Positions 12,171 through 23,772 of a DNA stretch of 64,000 nucleotides are shown here, one piece after another. The stretch is from Scalesia atractyloides (Eukaryota; Streptophyta; Magnoliopsida; Asterales; Asteraceae), in contig CAMTDV010001633.1 of assembly GCA_947069175.1 (NCBI GenBank), positions 61,672,102 through 61,736,101 on the forward strand, given 5' to 3'. The translations under genes and the position numbers were made by a program. Numbering within the stretch: position 1 is the first letter of the stretch; every line of letters begins with the position of its first letter. The notes under the pieces were generated by a model that made no database searches, had not been told where the DNA came from, and saw only the letters and a list, made by a program, of their open reading frames with translations.

Positions 12171-12395
12171 TGGTAACTTACTTTGAAAGAGTTCGAAGTT
12201 CTTCCTTTTATTGCAAGTAGTTGAAGTGCACTTTTGCAAGCATTAGTAGCGGGTCATATCTTGAAATTTCTTCTTCAAATATCAACAATACTGCCTTTCT
12301 TGTACCATTGGATGCCCTTGATGAAGAGGCCTCTTAAACGCATGTTTCACTTTCCGTGCAATGGCTTCATCAAGGGCATTGGAGAGACCCCTTCA
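12171..12395 (-). pseudogene. Relic fragment of terpene synthase exon 3
   Basis: The plus-strand sequence ctttgaaagagttcgaagtt, and what follows, parallels 14861-15010 (the 3' part of the synthase exon 3 and its donor) with many substitutions and small deletions. An internal deletion joins the part near tttcacttt to a segment matching the region around 15095 (aatggcttcatc). All reading frames are broken. It lies 1 kb downstream of the synthase pseudogene, which suggests a former tandem duplicate or a local rearrangement. Confidence 0.75.
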
Positions 12396-13397
12396 CCAAG
12401 GACATTCAATGGTAGAAACAAGACAAGTACTCTTAAAGTTTGTTATGACAACTTAGTTCGTTATTTAACCAACTACTCTTAAAGTTGGTTACATTTGTTA
12501 GTCTATTACAATATAATCCCTGATCTAATTCTAATTGTAACCGAACCCTACAAGTATTATGTTTTGCACATTTAGTCCCTCTATTCATTAACAGTGTAAC
12601 AGTTCGGTATTGAAATGCTATTTTTGCTTTACTATTCCTGATAAGAACAAAAAGTGTTTCCCATGTAAAATTACTAATAGATATTCAACATCAAACATTT
12701 CATGTAGAAGATTGAATATTTTTGTAATTATAAAGAGAGTAAGAAGTTACTCGTGTGAAAAGTTTATGTAAAGGAAAGTGAAAAACAATTAAATGTTGTT
12801 TTGAGTTTCTATTTGATACAACTACAAAACATATCAATTCTAAAACTAGTTAGAAACTGAACCACATCTAACAACCTTGTTATAAATATTAAACGTTTAT
12901 ACAAAGCATTTTAAACAGTACAATCAAATTATTCATTTTGTAATGCTGTATCAGAAATTAAGATTGCATAATAATCTTATCAAATTCCAATTCATTACTT
13001 TGTACTACATTTTTTTTTCTGCAAAAAGTCATTAGCGAGATTGTAACAACAATCTCAAATCAAAGTTAGTTTGAAAATGGTTAACCCAAATCATTTTAGT
13101 CGGGTTTAAGGTATTCTGAAATGAAAAGTTGTTCTAGAAAGAAGGTTATAGAAATTTTATCAATTAAAACAAACTAAAGATACTCTCTTTATTTATGAGA
13201 AATAGCATAGTACAATACCATTTAAAACAAAACAAAATATGAAAGAGGTTCAATCTAGTATTAGCATCACTCAAGATAGAACAAATCAAAACATTATTGG
13301 CTAAAGCCTTGTTTTGATACGTTCTCTTAAAACAGTGAAATCACTAGCTTTATTCATTATTACAGAAATAAAGATACGAATCAATAACCACTATTTA
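12396..13397. other. Spacer / probable 3' flank of the terpene synthase
   Basis: AT-rich, with no coding signal. The few hundred bases before 13398 would be the 3' UTR and downstream flank of the minus-strand synthase. Confidence 0.5.
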
Positions 13398-15867
13398 TTA
13401 CATAGGGGCTGAATCGCAAAACAAGAGTGTAATATACTTCTTCAAAGTTTTTTCAGGAAAAGTGAACCCGTCGTTGTACTGGTATGCCACATCTATCATT
13501 CGTGCAAGATTAACAATCGGAGAAAGTAGATCCATTGGGAAATCCCTTGGCCTTAGACACCCCTCGTTTATATCTTTCCATGCATTATCAACAAGTTTTT
13601 TGACTTCCTTGACAGCTACATTTTCCGGCACCCCAAAAGTCTTCATATATGCCTCTACACCTGTGGCTGATGGACCTCTTTCACGCTCAAACTTCATATG
13701 AACGTCAAATGCTATTAGACTTGATAAACACTATATGATTTCTTGTTTTAGCTAATAAACTTGGAAAAAAAGTCTTGTTATTAAGGTGTATATGAGGATA
13801 TTGACAATTCATTACAAGAAAAATCTTTCCAAAAAAAACCCATAGGTTATTCAAACAACAATGTACTTCTTGTAGGTAATAAATTTTGGAATTTCAAAAC
13901 TTGGTTGTACTAAATCTTTTACATGATAGAGTTGTAATATACATAGATAGTGTGAATTTAGTACCTCAACAGTCATCACATCATCATGGAGTCTTGCAAT
14001 TAACTCTGAAGCTATCAAGATCGTTAGATTACTTTGGTACCAAGTAAAAGCCTCTTCGGTGACAATCTCGCCCATACCAATCCAAGCAGCTTACCAAGAA
14101 GCTCATGTGTAGAAGTAATTAACCGAACCCTCATGTACTCTTCAAATGATGGCACCTCTCCACTATGCCTCCATTCAGCCTCTTGAAGATAGCCTCTAGC
14201 CAATTCTTGAAACTATGTTCATAACATAAATGAACGAAAAGTAGTAATACAAGTATAACTTTTGTTACATGTTTGTAAGTAAGAATTTACATGGAAGCAT
14301 AATGTAGAATGGAACCATACAGCTTTTTTTGTAGCCTCAATGAGATCTTTTGTTTCTTGTTGAGGTAGTTATTTGTTCAGTTCAACAAACTCATCCAATA
14401 AAATTTCATAGAATGATTTAATAGATTCTGGAAGTTGTGACACAACACTAATGTCCCACCTAAAAAGAAACAAGGGTTAACATCGTACTAAAGGAGTAAA
14501 CGACATGTACACAAATATTTTAATTAACTAGCGTACATATAACAAAGAATACCTATTTATTGCATGCGTTCAAAGTAGGCTTTCCTCAATCGTAGCATAT
14601 GCATCATATGTATCATCTAATATCAACGCAAGTTGTATGACTTTTGTTGTTATGATTCGGGCTTAAGAGTAATAAGGTTCCAAGAATAGTGCCAATATCC
14701 ATACATAGAGCTCAGGCACCCTATCTCTTACATAAGGTGTCTTCACTTGCAAGTCCAAGTCCTTAGACCACCTAAATCAAAAGTTTAAACTCATTATCAC
14801 TCGAATCTCACATATTCTGATCATATATCATAAATTAAACGCTTCCGCAATGATAACTTACTTTGAAAGAGTTCTAAGTTCTTCCTTTTGTAGGAGTTGC
14901 AAGTAGTTGCAATGAACCTTTGCCAACATTTGTAGCGAATCGTATCTTGAAATTTCTTCTTCAAAGTTCAACAGATATTGCCTTGCTTCTACCATTGGAT
15001 GCCCTCGATGAAGAGGCCTCTCCAATGTGTGTTTCACTTGTTGTGCAAGAGCGCCTTGGAGTGTTTTCTCTATGGTTTTTAGTTTAGTCTTGGTGCATGC
15101 AACGGCTTCATCTAAAATAGATTCTTCTTTTATTCTTAATTGAGAACTCTCATAGAAACTCATCATTCCCCTCACATCTATAGTAATGTCTTCCTTAAAT
15201 TCACCCGTACTAAAATCCTTGAATTTGTTGAACACCTCTACATAACCACCCATGATAAATTATTTGTGTAAATCTTAGAAAAATGACACCTAAAAGAATT
15301 TTATTAAAATCATAAAATTAAATCTTAACCAATTTTTATGAGTGACTTACCACAGGAAAATTTGTAACCAAAGATTCTAACGACTTGAAAGTGAATAGAT
15401 ATTGTATATAGATATGCTTCGTCGTAATCTTGCATGTTCAGCTGATTGAAAAGTTTGTCAATTTGGCCATCAGTATCTTTGGTGAAAAGATACGCCAAAC
15501 CAAGACGATACACAGAATAAATCAAACTCAATTTCTCGTTCGAATCAATTAAAGGGTTTAGTATCAATCTTCTCAGTTCTTCTTTCGGCTGCCCCATAGC
15601 TTTACTATACGGTTCCAGTTGCTAGAAAATGAAACAATGTATTTATAGTTTATAAGGAGCACATACCAGCAGAACAAAGTTTAATTAAATTTGGTAGTGT
15701 ACGTATGTGAGTAATCGATAGGAGCTCAATCTTACCGAATTGTCAAGAGAGAACAATAGGAAGCGGTCACCCCAAATTGAAGGAGGGAAGTTGGGCAAAG
15801 GACGTGCAGGCTCTGTGGTGCTTTGTGAGTGGGCTTGGAGGATAGTGTTAGCTTCAGTTGAGGCCAT
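13398..15867 (-). pseudogene. TPS-a type sesquiterpene synthase pseudogene, seven exons
   Basis: Class I terpene synthases of the TPS-a clade usually cyclise farnesyl diphosphate in the cytosol. Minus-strand exons: 15867-15736, 15621-15351, 15237-14862, 14771-14553, 14459-14321, 14212-13965, 13691-13398. Seven exons and about 560 codons are standard. Visible hallmarks: N-terminal RPLPNFPPSIWGDRF, the metal-binding LILDDTYD motif in exon 4, and the second metal site split across exons 6 and 7 (DDVMTVE / FERERG). No plastid transit peptide precedes the RP motif. Lesions: TAA at 14663-14665 (after EPYYS), TGA at 14570-14572, TAA at 14369-14371 (after VELNK), and exon 6 is 248 nt rather than a multiple of three, with the frame lost before MGEIVTEEAF. 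Exons 1, 2, 3 and 7 are intact, so inactivation looks recent. The product of the ancestral enzyme cannot be told. Confidence 0.92.
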
Positions 15868-15967
15868 TTCTAGAATGGGAGTGGTGCAGTGAAGCTTCTA
15901 GTTTTAAACAATGACTTGCCCGAAACCAATGGATCCAGTATACAGTAATTATTTTGGGATTTCAGTG

Positions 15968-15977
15968 CTATTTATAG
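15968..15977 (-). promoter_or_regulatory. TATA box of the terpene synthase pseudogene
   Basis: The minus-strand sequence ctataaatag lies about 100 bp upstream of the ATG at 15867, a normal position for a plant core promoter. The promoter looks intact although the coding region is dead. Confidence 0.6.
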
Positions 15978-16227
15978 AGGTGCGATCCTCATGCAGGGAG
16001 TTCGAAGTCAATATTGCACCATAGTTTTTAGAATAAATTATATGGCTGAAAGTGCCCTAGAATAAATGAAGGTATTCTAAGGATCCGGAAAATGTTGGCA
16101 TATGCATGATTAAATCAAATTACACAATCTATTGAAATGAACTTGTAAACTATCAAAGTCGATTGAAAGATTTTCAAAATGTTTAAATCAAACTAAAATT
16201 TCTAAAAGTTAAGTTAAATTATTGTTA

Positions 16228-17371
16228 GAGTTAAATGTTTGGTTGGTCCCTGTGGTTTGCAAATCTTGCAGACTTGGTCCCAGTGGTTCACTAATTACAC
16301 ACTTGGTCCCAGTAGTTTCAAATTTTGCACTCGGGTGGTCCTTACCACTAACCTTTGTTAGATTTCTCAGTTAAGTATATGCAAAATTACCATATTACCA
16401 CCACCCAACTCCACCGTCACCCCACCCTCACCACGCTATCGCCGTCCACGTATCACAACCCCAACCGTAACCTAACCCCCTAGATCTCTGTATCCCGATT
16501 CAAAGCGAACACATCCACCTGCATAAAAGAGATTAACATACTGGTATTTGTGGCGTTCCCTGTTGATGCGCTGTTCATCGTTACCGACACAATGGATTGT
16601 CGTTCATCGTCCGATGATAGATTGCGTTTTATGGAATAGTATATTGCGTTTTACTGAATAATGTGTAGAACAAGATCGATAAGTTGGGTAGATCTGATTT
16701 GTAAACAAACGACTGCTTTGTATCCAGATCCATAAATGGTAGTGTTAAGCAAAGAAGATGTTGCAGGTATAGTGTGAGAAAGAAGGTTGTCGAGAACTGT
16801 GAAAAAGAATTGTATATACTTTCAAATTGCAATTTGGTTAAATCATCAATTTGATTTAACCAGCAATGTTGCCGTGGTAGGTAACCAGACCGAGCTCCTC
16901 CGGTAGGTAACCAGCAATGTCGCCGTGGTTGAGGTCTATTCCGGCGAGTCAACGTGTCGCCGCTGGTCGGAGTAGACCCATCGGTTTGGTTTGTAACCGT
17001 AATGTGATGACAGTAATCCAACGGTTTTCTTCGTTCCGTTAACTGAGAATCTGGTGGATGGTTGTGGCAATGGGGAAGATGGCGGTGAAAGGCGGCCAGG
17101 GTATGGCTGAGTGGTATGGCGGTGAAAGGCGGCGAGGGTGAGGGTGGTGGTAGCAGAGTAGTTGCAGGTGGTAGCAGAGAAAGGATGAAGAAGACGAGGG
17201 GTATAATAGTAATTTTGCATATACTTAACTGAGAAATCTAACAAAGGTTAGTGGTAAGGACCACCCGAGTGCAAAATTTGAAACTACTGGGACCAAATGT
17301 GTAATTAGTGAACCACTGGGACCAAGTCTGCAAGATTTGCAAACCACAGGGACCAACCAAGCATTTAACTC
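16228..17371. mobile_element. Mutator-like element (possible Pack-MULE), 1144 bp
   Basis: The element is flanked by identical 9-bp duplications, ttattgtta at 16219-16227 and 17372-17380, the length typical of Mutator elements. TIRs of about 165 bp (16228-16392 and about 17207-17371) begin gagttaaatg and include ggtccctgtggtttgcaaat; only about two differences were seen between arms, so the insertion is fairly young. The interior (16393-17206) is GC-richer than its surroundings, with accaccaccc and ggtggcgg-like stretches and minus-strand open frames of 102-130 codons. It lacks any recognisable transposase. The interior may be captured host sequence, but I cannot name a source gene. Confidence 0.88.
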
Positions 17372-17380
17372 TTATTGTTA

Positions 17381-17912
17381 TTTAGTAAGTTAAATTAGCC
17401 ACTTAAACAGTTGTATTATATACCATTACATTTTGAAACTAGATGAACAATAACTTCATTTAATATGAATGCTATATTCAAGATTATTATTATTATTATT
17501 ATATATATTTTTTTAATTGCTAAATTTGCAACCATGGAGATGGAGATTGAACCCTTGACTTTCTACTCTCCTACATCTTATCTAACTCACCAACACTATT
17601 AGACTATTCCCAACGAATTATTATAGGTAAACGATTAAATTTCATTTTAACTGTTACATTTTGAAACTAGATAAACAATTTTATTTAATATGAATGCTAT
17701 ATTGTAAATGGGGTGGTGGTCCATTGGCAAAGACAATGCTTTTAAACACCTTCAAAGGGGAAGGTCTTTGGTTAAGTCCCACTATATTCAAGATCGTTAT
17801 TATCCCAATATTAATTATCAAATGTAATGCTGCTCATAAAACTACACTTCAATATTCTTACCTTTGATTGGTCATCTCTCCACGTTCACTCCTCTCCTCT
17901 CTCTCTCTCTTT

Positions 17913-17954
<42 letters not shown>

Positions 17955-19600
17955 CAATTTAATTATGTTCATATTTTAACTATTATTTTAAGATACATAT
18001 ATCAACTTCAAAAGAAAAGTAATATATATCTAATTTCAATAAAAGAATTTAATAATGACACATGATATCTTATTCTTTAATATGTTAACGATACTTTTTA
18101 TATTAATTAACAAATATCTAATTCTAATTCATGATTAAAAATATATAAATTATGTATAATATTAAGACCTATGATTTTATTACTTCTTAAAATGGATAAA
18201 TATCTAGCTTCTTTTACTTTATCTAATTTGCGTAAATCAAATATGAATATAATTAATGATATATTTACCTTTGAAAAATTAATTGCTATTTCTAAAAAAC
18301 ATGGTGCTACGTTATATTTCATATCAACGCACAAAAAACATATAAAATGATAACACTTGGATTTGATTTAATATATTAGAAATAGTAAAGTAAAGTGATT
18401 ATTTTAACTAAATAGTTTTGTGATTAATTTATCTATTAAATCTAGTAATTCATACATAATTTAATTAATTAATAATATTATTAATGAATTGAAAGACGGA
18501 ATATCATATGACATTAAAAACTGAAATATTTTATTAGAATTAGATATACCCATCACAATCCAACTCCATCGCCACCATTTCCAGCCACCTCCATCTCAAT
18601 TAAGATTTAAGAGTCTTTTCATTATCATCTCAAAATTTAAAGAAACCTTTATATGTTCATCTTTTTTTACCTCGTCTAATTCCCCAAGATAAGGATGAGA
18701 TTTAAAATTTTACTTCACATTCTTTACGTATTATAACACAATATATAAATTTAATTATTATTTAAATATATATTTTATGTATATATACTTCCTATTACTA
18801 TAGTAACAAATAAATATAATTATTGTTGAATATAGTTACCCAAGTTTGGGAAAGTAACATATATATACTACTAAAATTAAATTAGTTTTTATATAATTAT
18901 TAAATTATGTTTTAATATATAGTTGTAGTTTAATTAATATTAATTAATTTATTCCTCATTATTTTAGAAGATATTTACTTTGCTCCTTAAGTTTATATTT
19001 GAGCATTGCTTAAATCCTTTGTGCGATGCGGCAGGAACTCAATTTCGATTGGTATCGGTTTTGCTAGTTACGATAAAGATACGGTACAGACACTCAGTAT
19101 AACAAGTGAAAGAAAAAAAAATAAAGAAATAAAGTTGTTAAACTTTAGAGTATAAAAACTTTTTTGGTCATTTAAAAAGTATAATACATTACTATAAACA
19201 AACCTGATATTAAAGTGAAAACCATTAATTATAAACAAAACATGATATCAAAGTGAAAACCATTAATAAATTATGTGCGCAAGATAATGTTTAATATTTA
19301 GTAGTATTAGAAATTTTGTCCTGTTTAGTTTTCCACTTCAATTTATTTATAATTATAATTCATATTTTGTAAATTTAATTATGTATTAAATTAAAATTAG
19401 CAATAATTATCATATATTAGCCTCTTATATTGTGTAAATTTATTTCAAAATTATTCTGCCTTTTTTTTAATTTCAAAAAAGAAATTAACATTTCACTATA
19501 TTAGTGACTATAGAATTTTTTATATGGTGTTCATCATCTTTTACTTAAGTAAGATATTTTCTTTATTTAACATGTGTAATATACGAGTCTATAATCTGGT
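17381..19600. other. AT-rich spacer without a recognisable gene
   Basis: Contains a (TC)n-(TA)n tract at about 17898-17951 and long AT-rich stretches. Open frames here are short and low-complexity. Two tRNA-like phrases (about 17510-17600 and 17706-17785) are discussed among the rejected items. Confidence 0.6.
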
Positions 19601-19601
19601 A

Positions 19602-19638
<37 letters not shown>

Positions 19639-19640
19639 TG
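19600..19640. repeat. (TG)n(TA)n compound microsatellite
   Basis: A tgtgtg run passes directly into a tatata run, immediately before a GAGAACC-family foldback element. Confidence 0.85.
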
Positions 19641-19650
19641 GATTCGATTC

Positions 19651-19980
19651 CATTAAGAACCATCACAAGTTGTGAGAACCATGAGAACTCCTACTTCCCA
19701 CATGAGTTGGGCCAACATCTTTTGTACAAACGTAGGTAAAAATTTTATAAACACATCTATAAATAAACAAAAATAATTGGTGAGTCGATAGTTATGGCTA
19801 ATGTAAAATTTGTTTACGGCGATGTAATTTTTTTCATCAACAATGAAAATTTTTTACACCCGATGTAAATTTATGCATGCAACATTTTTTAATTTTAATT
19901 TTTTCACTAGATCAAGTGATTTTCAAATTTGGAAGGCTTAGTTCTCATGGTTCTCACAACTCATGGTGTTTCTCATTTTA
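19651..19980. mobile_element. Foldback/MITE element, GAGAACC family, copy 3
   Basis: The left arm (about 19656-19687, agaaccatcacaagttgtga) pairs with the right arm (19941-19973, gttctcatggttctcacaac). TA-rich sequence flanks it, as for copy 1. Non-coding interior of about 250 bp. Confidence 0.6.
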
Positions 19981-20045
19981 CCATTTCCCTATATATTTAA
20001 TGTATATAAGAGAGAAAAGTTGAAAAATTAAGGATTATTACTCAT

Positions 20046-20448
20046 TGATGCATATGTTTAATGCCTACATCTAGGTCTTGTGTATGTTTAGCTATAGCCT
20101 ATAGGGCAGTATTATGTCATGTTTGAGTTTGAGTTTTAATGTAAAGCACTCGTACGCACATAGGAGTCCTATGTGCGTAGTCACAGAGCGTAGGAGTCCT
20201 GGGCCCCAAAAGACATGTGTGATCCATATAAAGATGCATGGGGCGCATGACTTCATCACTTTTGCACACTTGGACTAGGTGAGCATTTTGTCAAACTTTG
20301 AATGCCCTGATGTTATGCAGCCCAAATTAATACAAAGAGATAGATTATGAAATCAAACGTGTTCTTATACTTTGAGATGTATTCCGCACATTTCTGATTT
20401 GTATAGATATCATAATTTGTGTTTCAATGCACCAAACACGATCCTACA
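20046..20448 (+). repeat. 5' LTR of the outermost Ty1/copia element
   Basis: Starts tgatgcatatg and ends gatcctaca (TG...CA), followed after two bases by a primer-binding site. A TATA-like catataaag lies at about 20225. It contains a near-perfect palindrome at 20153-20179. No second copy of this LTR was seen in the window, so the 3' end of the element is missing or displaced. Confidence 0.65.
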
Positions 20449-20450
20449 AG

Positions 20451-20462
20451 TGGTATTAGAGC
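20451..20462 (+). other. Primer-binding site of the outer copia element
   Basis: tggtattagagc corresponds, with one mismatch, to the complement of the initiator tRNA-Met 3' end used by most plant copia elements. Confidence 0.7.
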
Positions 20463-20689
20463 AGAAGTGTTGTTATCTACTGGAAGATCACTTGGATTTC
20501 AAGATTTATAGCATAAAAGTTCTTTTCAGATCTATTTTCTCATTTTCTCAGAATTCCATAGTTCAAATTCTACCAAATCCTCAGAATCTGTTCAAAAACC
20601 ATCCACAAACATCTTGTCAAAAGATTAGACATGTTTGAAGTGGTTTTCATCATCAAAATTGCAAAATTTCATAAAAAAAGGTCTGGAGC

Positions 20690-20965
20690 ACAGGAGCATA
20701 GTTCAACGCCTGAGGGTTCTATTAAACGCACGAGAAGAAGCGTAGGAGAGTCATTCGCACGTAGAAGTCAACCATTGGTGGTCATACGCACGGAGGGTTT
20801 CTCATATGCTTAAAAGAGTCATACGCGAATTGTTCATTTGCTTGATTACTCATACGTTTGGGTTTGTTCACACATTTGAAGGAGTCATACGCAAGAATTG
20901 TTCATAGGTTTAATATCTCATCGATCCATTGTTTGACTCATACGCTTAGAGTTACAATGTCTCAT
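20690..20965 (+). repeat. Leader region with dispersed tcatacgc-type repeats
   Basis: Between PBS and gag, the motif tcatacgc/cgcacg occurs repeatedly (for example about 20750, 20780, 20820, 20850, 20885, 20937), spaced roughly 30-50 bp apart. No long open frame fits. A similar but different repeated leader is present in another copia at 52536-52970. Confidence 0.5.
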
Positions 20966-21014
20966 ATATGCGTTAATTGATATGTGTTTCAAATTGTTGC
21001 TAAGTGTTGGATCA

Positions 21015-21794
21015 ATGGACTACGATACGATGAATGCATTTACTGCAACACCAACTACGGTGGTTCAAAACATGTACCTAGACAACAAAATGGGAACCCC
21101 GAATAAACCACACAAGTTGCTTAGAATGGAGGATTATCTGAGGTGGGTATTAAAGTTTGAGAATTATGTTCAAGCTAATAACTTGGATGCATGGATGGTT
21201 ATAGAAGATGAATACTTGATTCAGAAAAATGTGAATGGTCAAAATATTAAAGTAACCCAGATTCCCGAGAATGAGAGAGATAAATATATTCGTGAGAAAA
21301 AAATGATGACTTTGCTACATCAATCAATCAAACAAGAGATTCTGGAACTTTTACAGCATAAAGGTTCTTGTCAATCGATCTGGTAGGCATTACACAATAA
21401 GAATTGAGGAAACAATAAAATGAGGAAAAGCAAAAGATCTTTACTCAAAAAGGAGTTTGAGATTTTCACGGCGATAAAAGGAGAAACTTTGCAACAATTA
21501 ATTGAGAGATTTCTCTACCTAGTTGCTGAGATGAATAAAATTGGTATTGAGAAAGAAGATTCAGAGTTGATAGACAAGTTAGTAGATGCTTTATCAGAAA
21601 GTGATTGGGGTACTTATATGTTGATTTTACGGTCTTATCCGATTGAATATGCGAGACTGAATTTGGCAAAACTGATTGACAAGCTTAAGGCTCATGAGTT
21701 AGAACGTAGAAAGAAAGCTAAGATGAATTCGGTTGCTATTCCACAGGATATTGGTTTATAGTACAAAGGATCGGATCAGATGATTGCAACGAGT
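21015..21794 (+). pseudogene. Outer copia gag, N-terminal part (broken)
   Basis: The ATG at 21015 (MDYDTMNAFTAT) opens a UBN2-type gag: LLRMEDYLRWVLKFENYVQA, then after a TAG at 21384-21386 a second segment with FEIFTAIKGETLQQLIERF and LIDKLVDALSESDWGTYM. Another stop follows at 21759. The protein packages element RNA into virus-like particles. The reading is then interrupted by the gypsy insertion; the rest of gag resumes at 48632. Confidence 0.8.
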
Positions 21795-21799
21795 CAAAA
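21795..21799. other. Target-site duplication of the gypsy element (left)
   Basis: caaaa here is repeated at 48627-48631 directly after the right LTR. Plant LTR elements make 5-bp duplications. Confidence 0.8.
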
Positions 21800-23772
21800 T
21801 GCGACATTTGTGGTGATTCGATCATGTAACGATTCAAAAACAAGTTATCAATCAATGAAAATATTGTGTTTTATTTTCAAGATTTGTATTTTTATCATGA
21901 CAATTGTGCATATTCAATTCTTGCACAATTTCAAACTTTCAAAAGACTTCTGGAAGTGAAATCGCAAACTGTTACGTAAACGTAATCAGTTTAACGCGAC
22001 GTACACTCCGGAACAATGACACAAGCTTAACATACTTTAAATAACCTTTACATAACATAGAAATTGTGACACCCCGTAATTTCTGACGGAAAATAAGTTA
22101 CGAAGAAACACCTTTCTTAAATTTATTTTATTACGATTCAAATAATATTGGGTAGTTACGAGTGAAGCATGTTATGTAGTCGACAATTCTGGCCAAGCGT
22201 ATTTAATTCATCATATGTGTGTATATATATATATATGCAGTAGACGTGTATATAAAATATATTCTGAATATCCGTATGATTAAAAGTAGTAAAAATATTT
22301 TAACCGTTATACTTATTGTATATATTTTAACCGAGCAGATTCCCTTTTTTTTAGCGAGAACATAAAGCCCGGTTCATATGCGTGGTTTAAGCCTAATCCA
22401 TCTATCCAAACCCTAGCTTTATAACATCTTTTTCTCCTATCCCTTACGTTTCTTTCAAACGCTAGCCCCCATCTCTATCTCCTCCAAGAAAATACAAACT
22501 CACCAACACAAATCTCTGCAGAAAATGCACACACCGGCACACTAATTCTTAGAGAGGGAAAGAGAGTAAGAGAGTCACGAGATGGTGAGAGGCACGGTGG
22601 TGCTCGACAGATGGCGGCGACGTGTTATAGTCTCGGGTCACAGATCTGTTTCAGTTCTTTTGTCACAAGGAGGTAAGACTCTAGTTATTTTTTTTCGAAA
22701 AATCTTTCACTGATACATGTCTCATTCTTGTCAAATCGGCTGTGTATGATTGTTTCGGATTAGATGGAGGATGACGACAAGGGTGACTAATTAAGATTTC
22801 CAGCAGGAGTGGTGGTTCTCGACGTTTTCCGACAGCTCGGGACGACGGTTCGAGTGGCAGATGTGGGTGGTTATGGTCAAGATTATCGATTGTTATGTTT
22901 TAGAATGGAGTCGGGTTATCGTCAAACGTCGGGTCCAAGTTGGGTCAACGGTTGGTCAACTGTTAGTCAATGGGTCAGATCTGGTCAGCTTGTTAGATTA
23001 GCGAACATGTCATTCGGTGAGGTATAGTTGTGCACCCGACTATCTATTTGTACATTTTGTTTATATAATGTTTAACACTCGTGTGAAACGAACTGAGCTC
23101 TAGTGATACGACCCGATTAACAAGATGTTAACGTAACTAAATCATACGTAATGAGGCCTGGTTATTGACGAAGCCTGTCAACGAGATAAAATAACTATAC
23201 TCATAGATAATGTGCTGACAATGAACCCGACTTGCGCGAACTAAAGGAATATGTATGTTTTGCTAAATAAACGTAATGAGAACCTTGATTTCAAACATAC
23301 AAATGAATTGCAATTATTATTAACATTATACTACCTCCAAGACATCATCAATTGAAACTACAAAGTTATTATAGGAGGCATCCTGACATTCAAGTACTTG
23401 GTTGTTCATGATTAAAATGAATAAATAGTAATATGTACATATATATTAATAACAATAGTATAGCCTTTTAGGCAACAAGTGTAACGACGACATATATAGA
23501 TATAGGTGTGTCCAAATACTGTACCTCCGAAACTATATTTTGTCTTATACGAACATACATATACATATAGGTACTTTTAGTCAAGATGACTTGTGATTAT
23601 ATTTATACCCACACACCACACTTGTATATGCATTCACATCTTATATGAACTCATGTGAATATTCATGCATTACATCTCCAAAACATTCATTCTATTTTCA
23701 TGGGAACATATTCTTATGTGACATGCATGTATATAGTTAAATATATTTACCTATATATATATATATATATAT

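Noticed and set aside
17510..17785. Two tRNA-like segments (minus gggttcaatctc near 17545, plus ggttaagtccc near 17770) that might be SINEs
   Set aside because: Box-A/box-B-like phrases are visible, but no full tRNA fold, poly-A tail or target duplication could be defined.
17868..18065. Open frame with a YIYIYIYI stretch
   Set aside because: It is a translation of a TA microsatellite.
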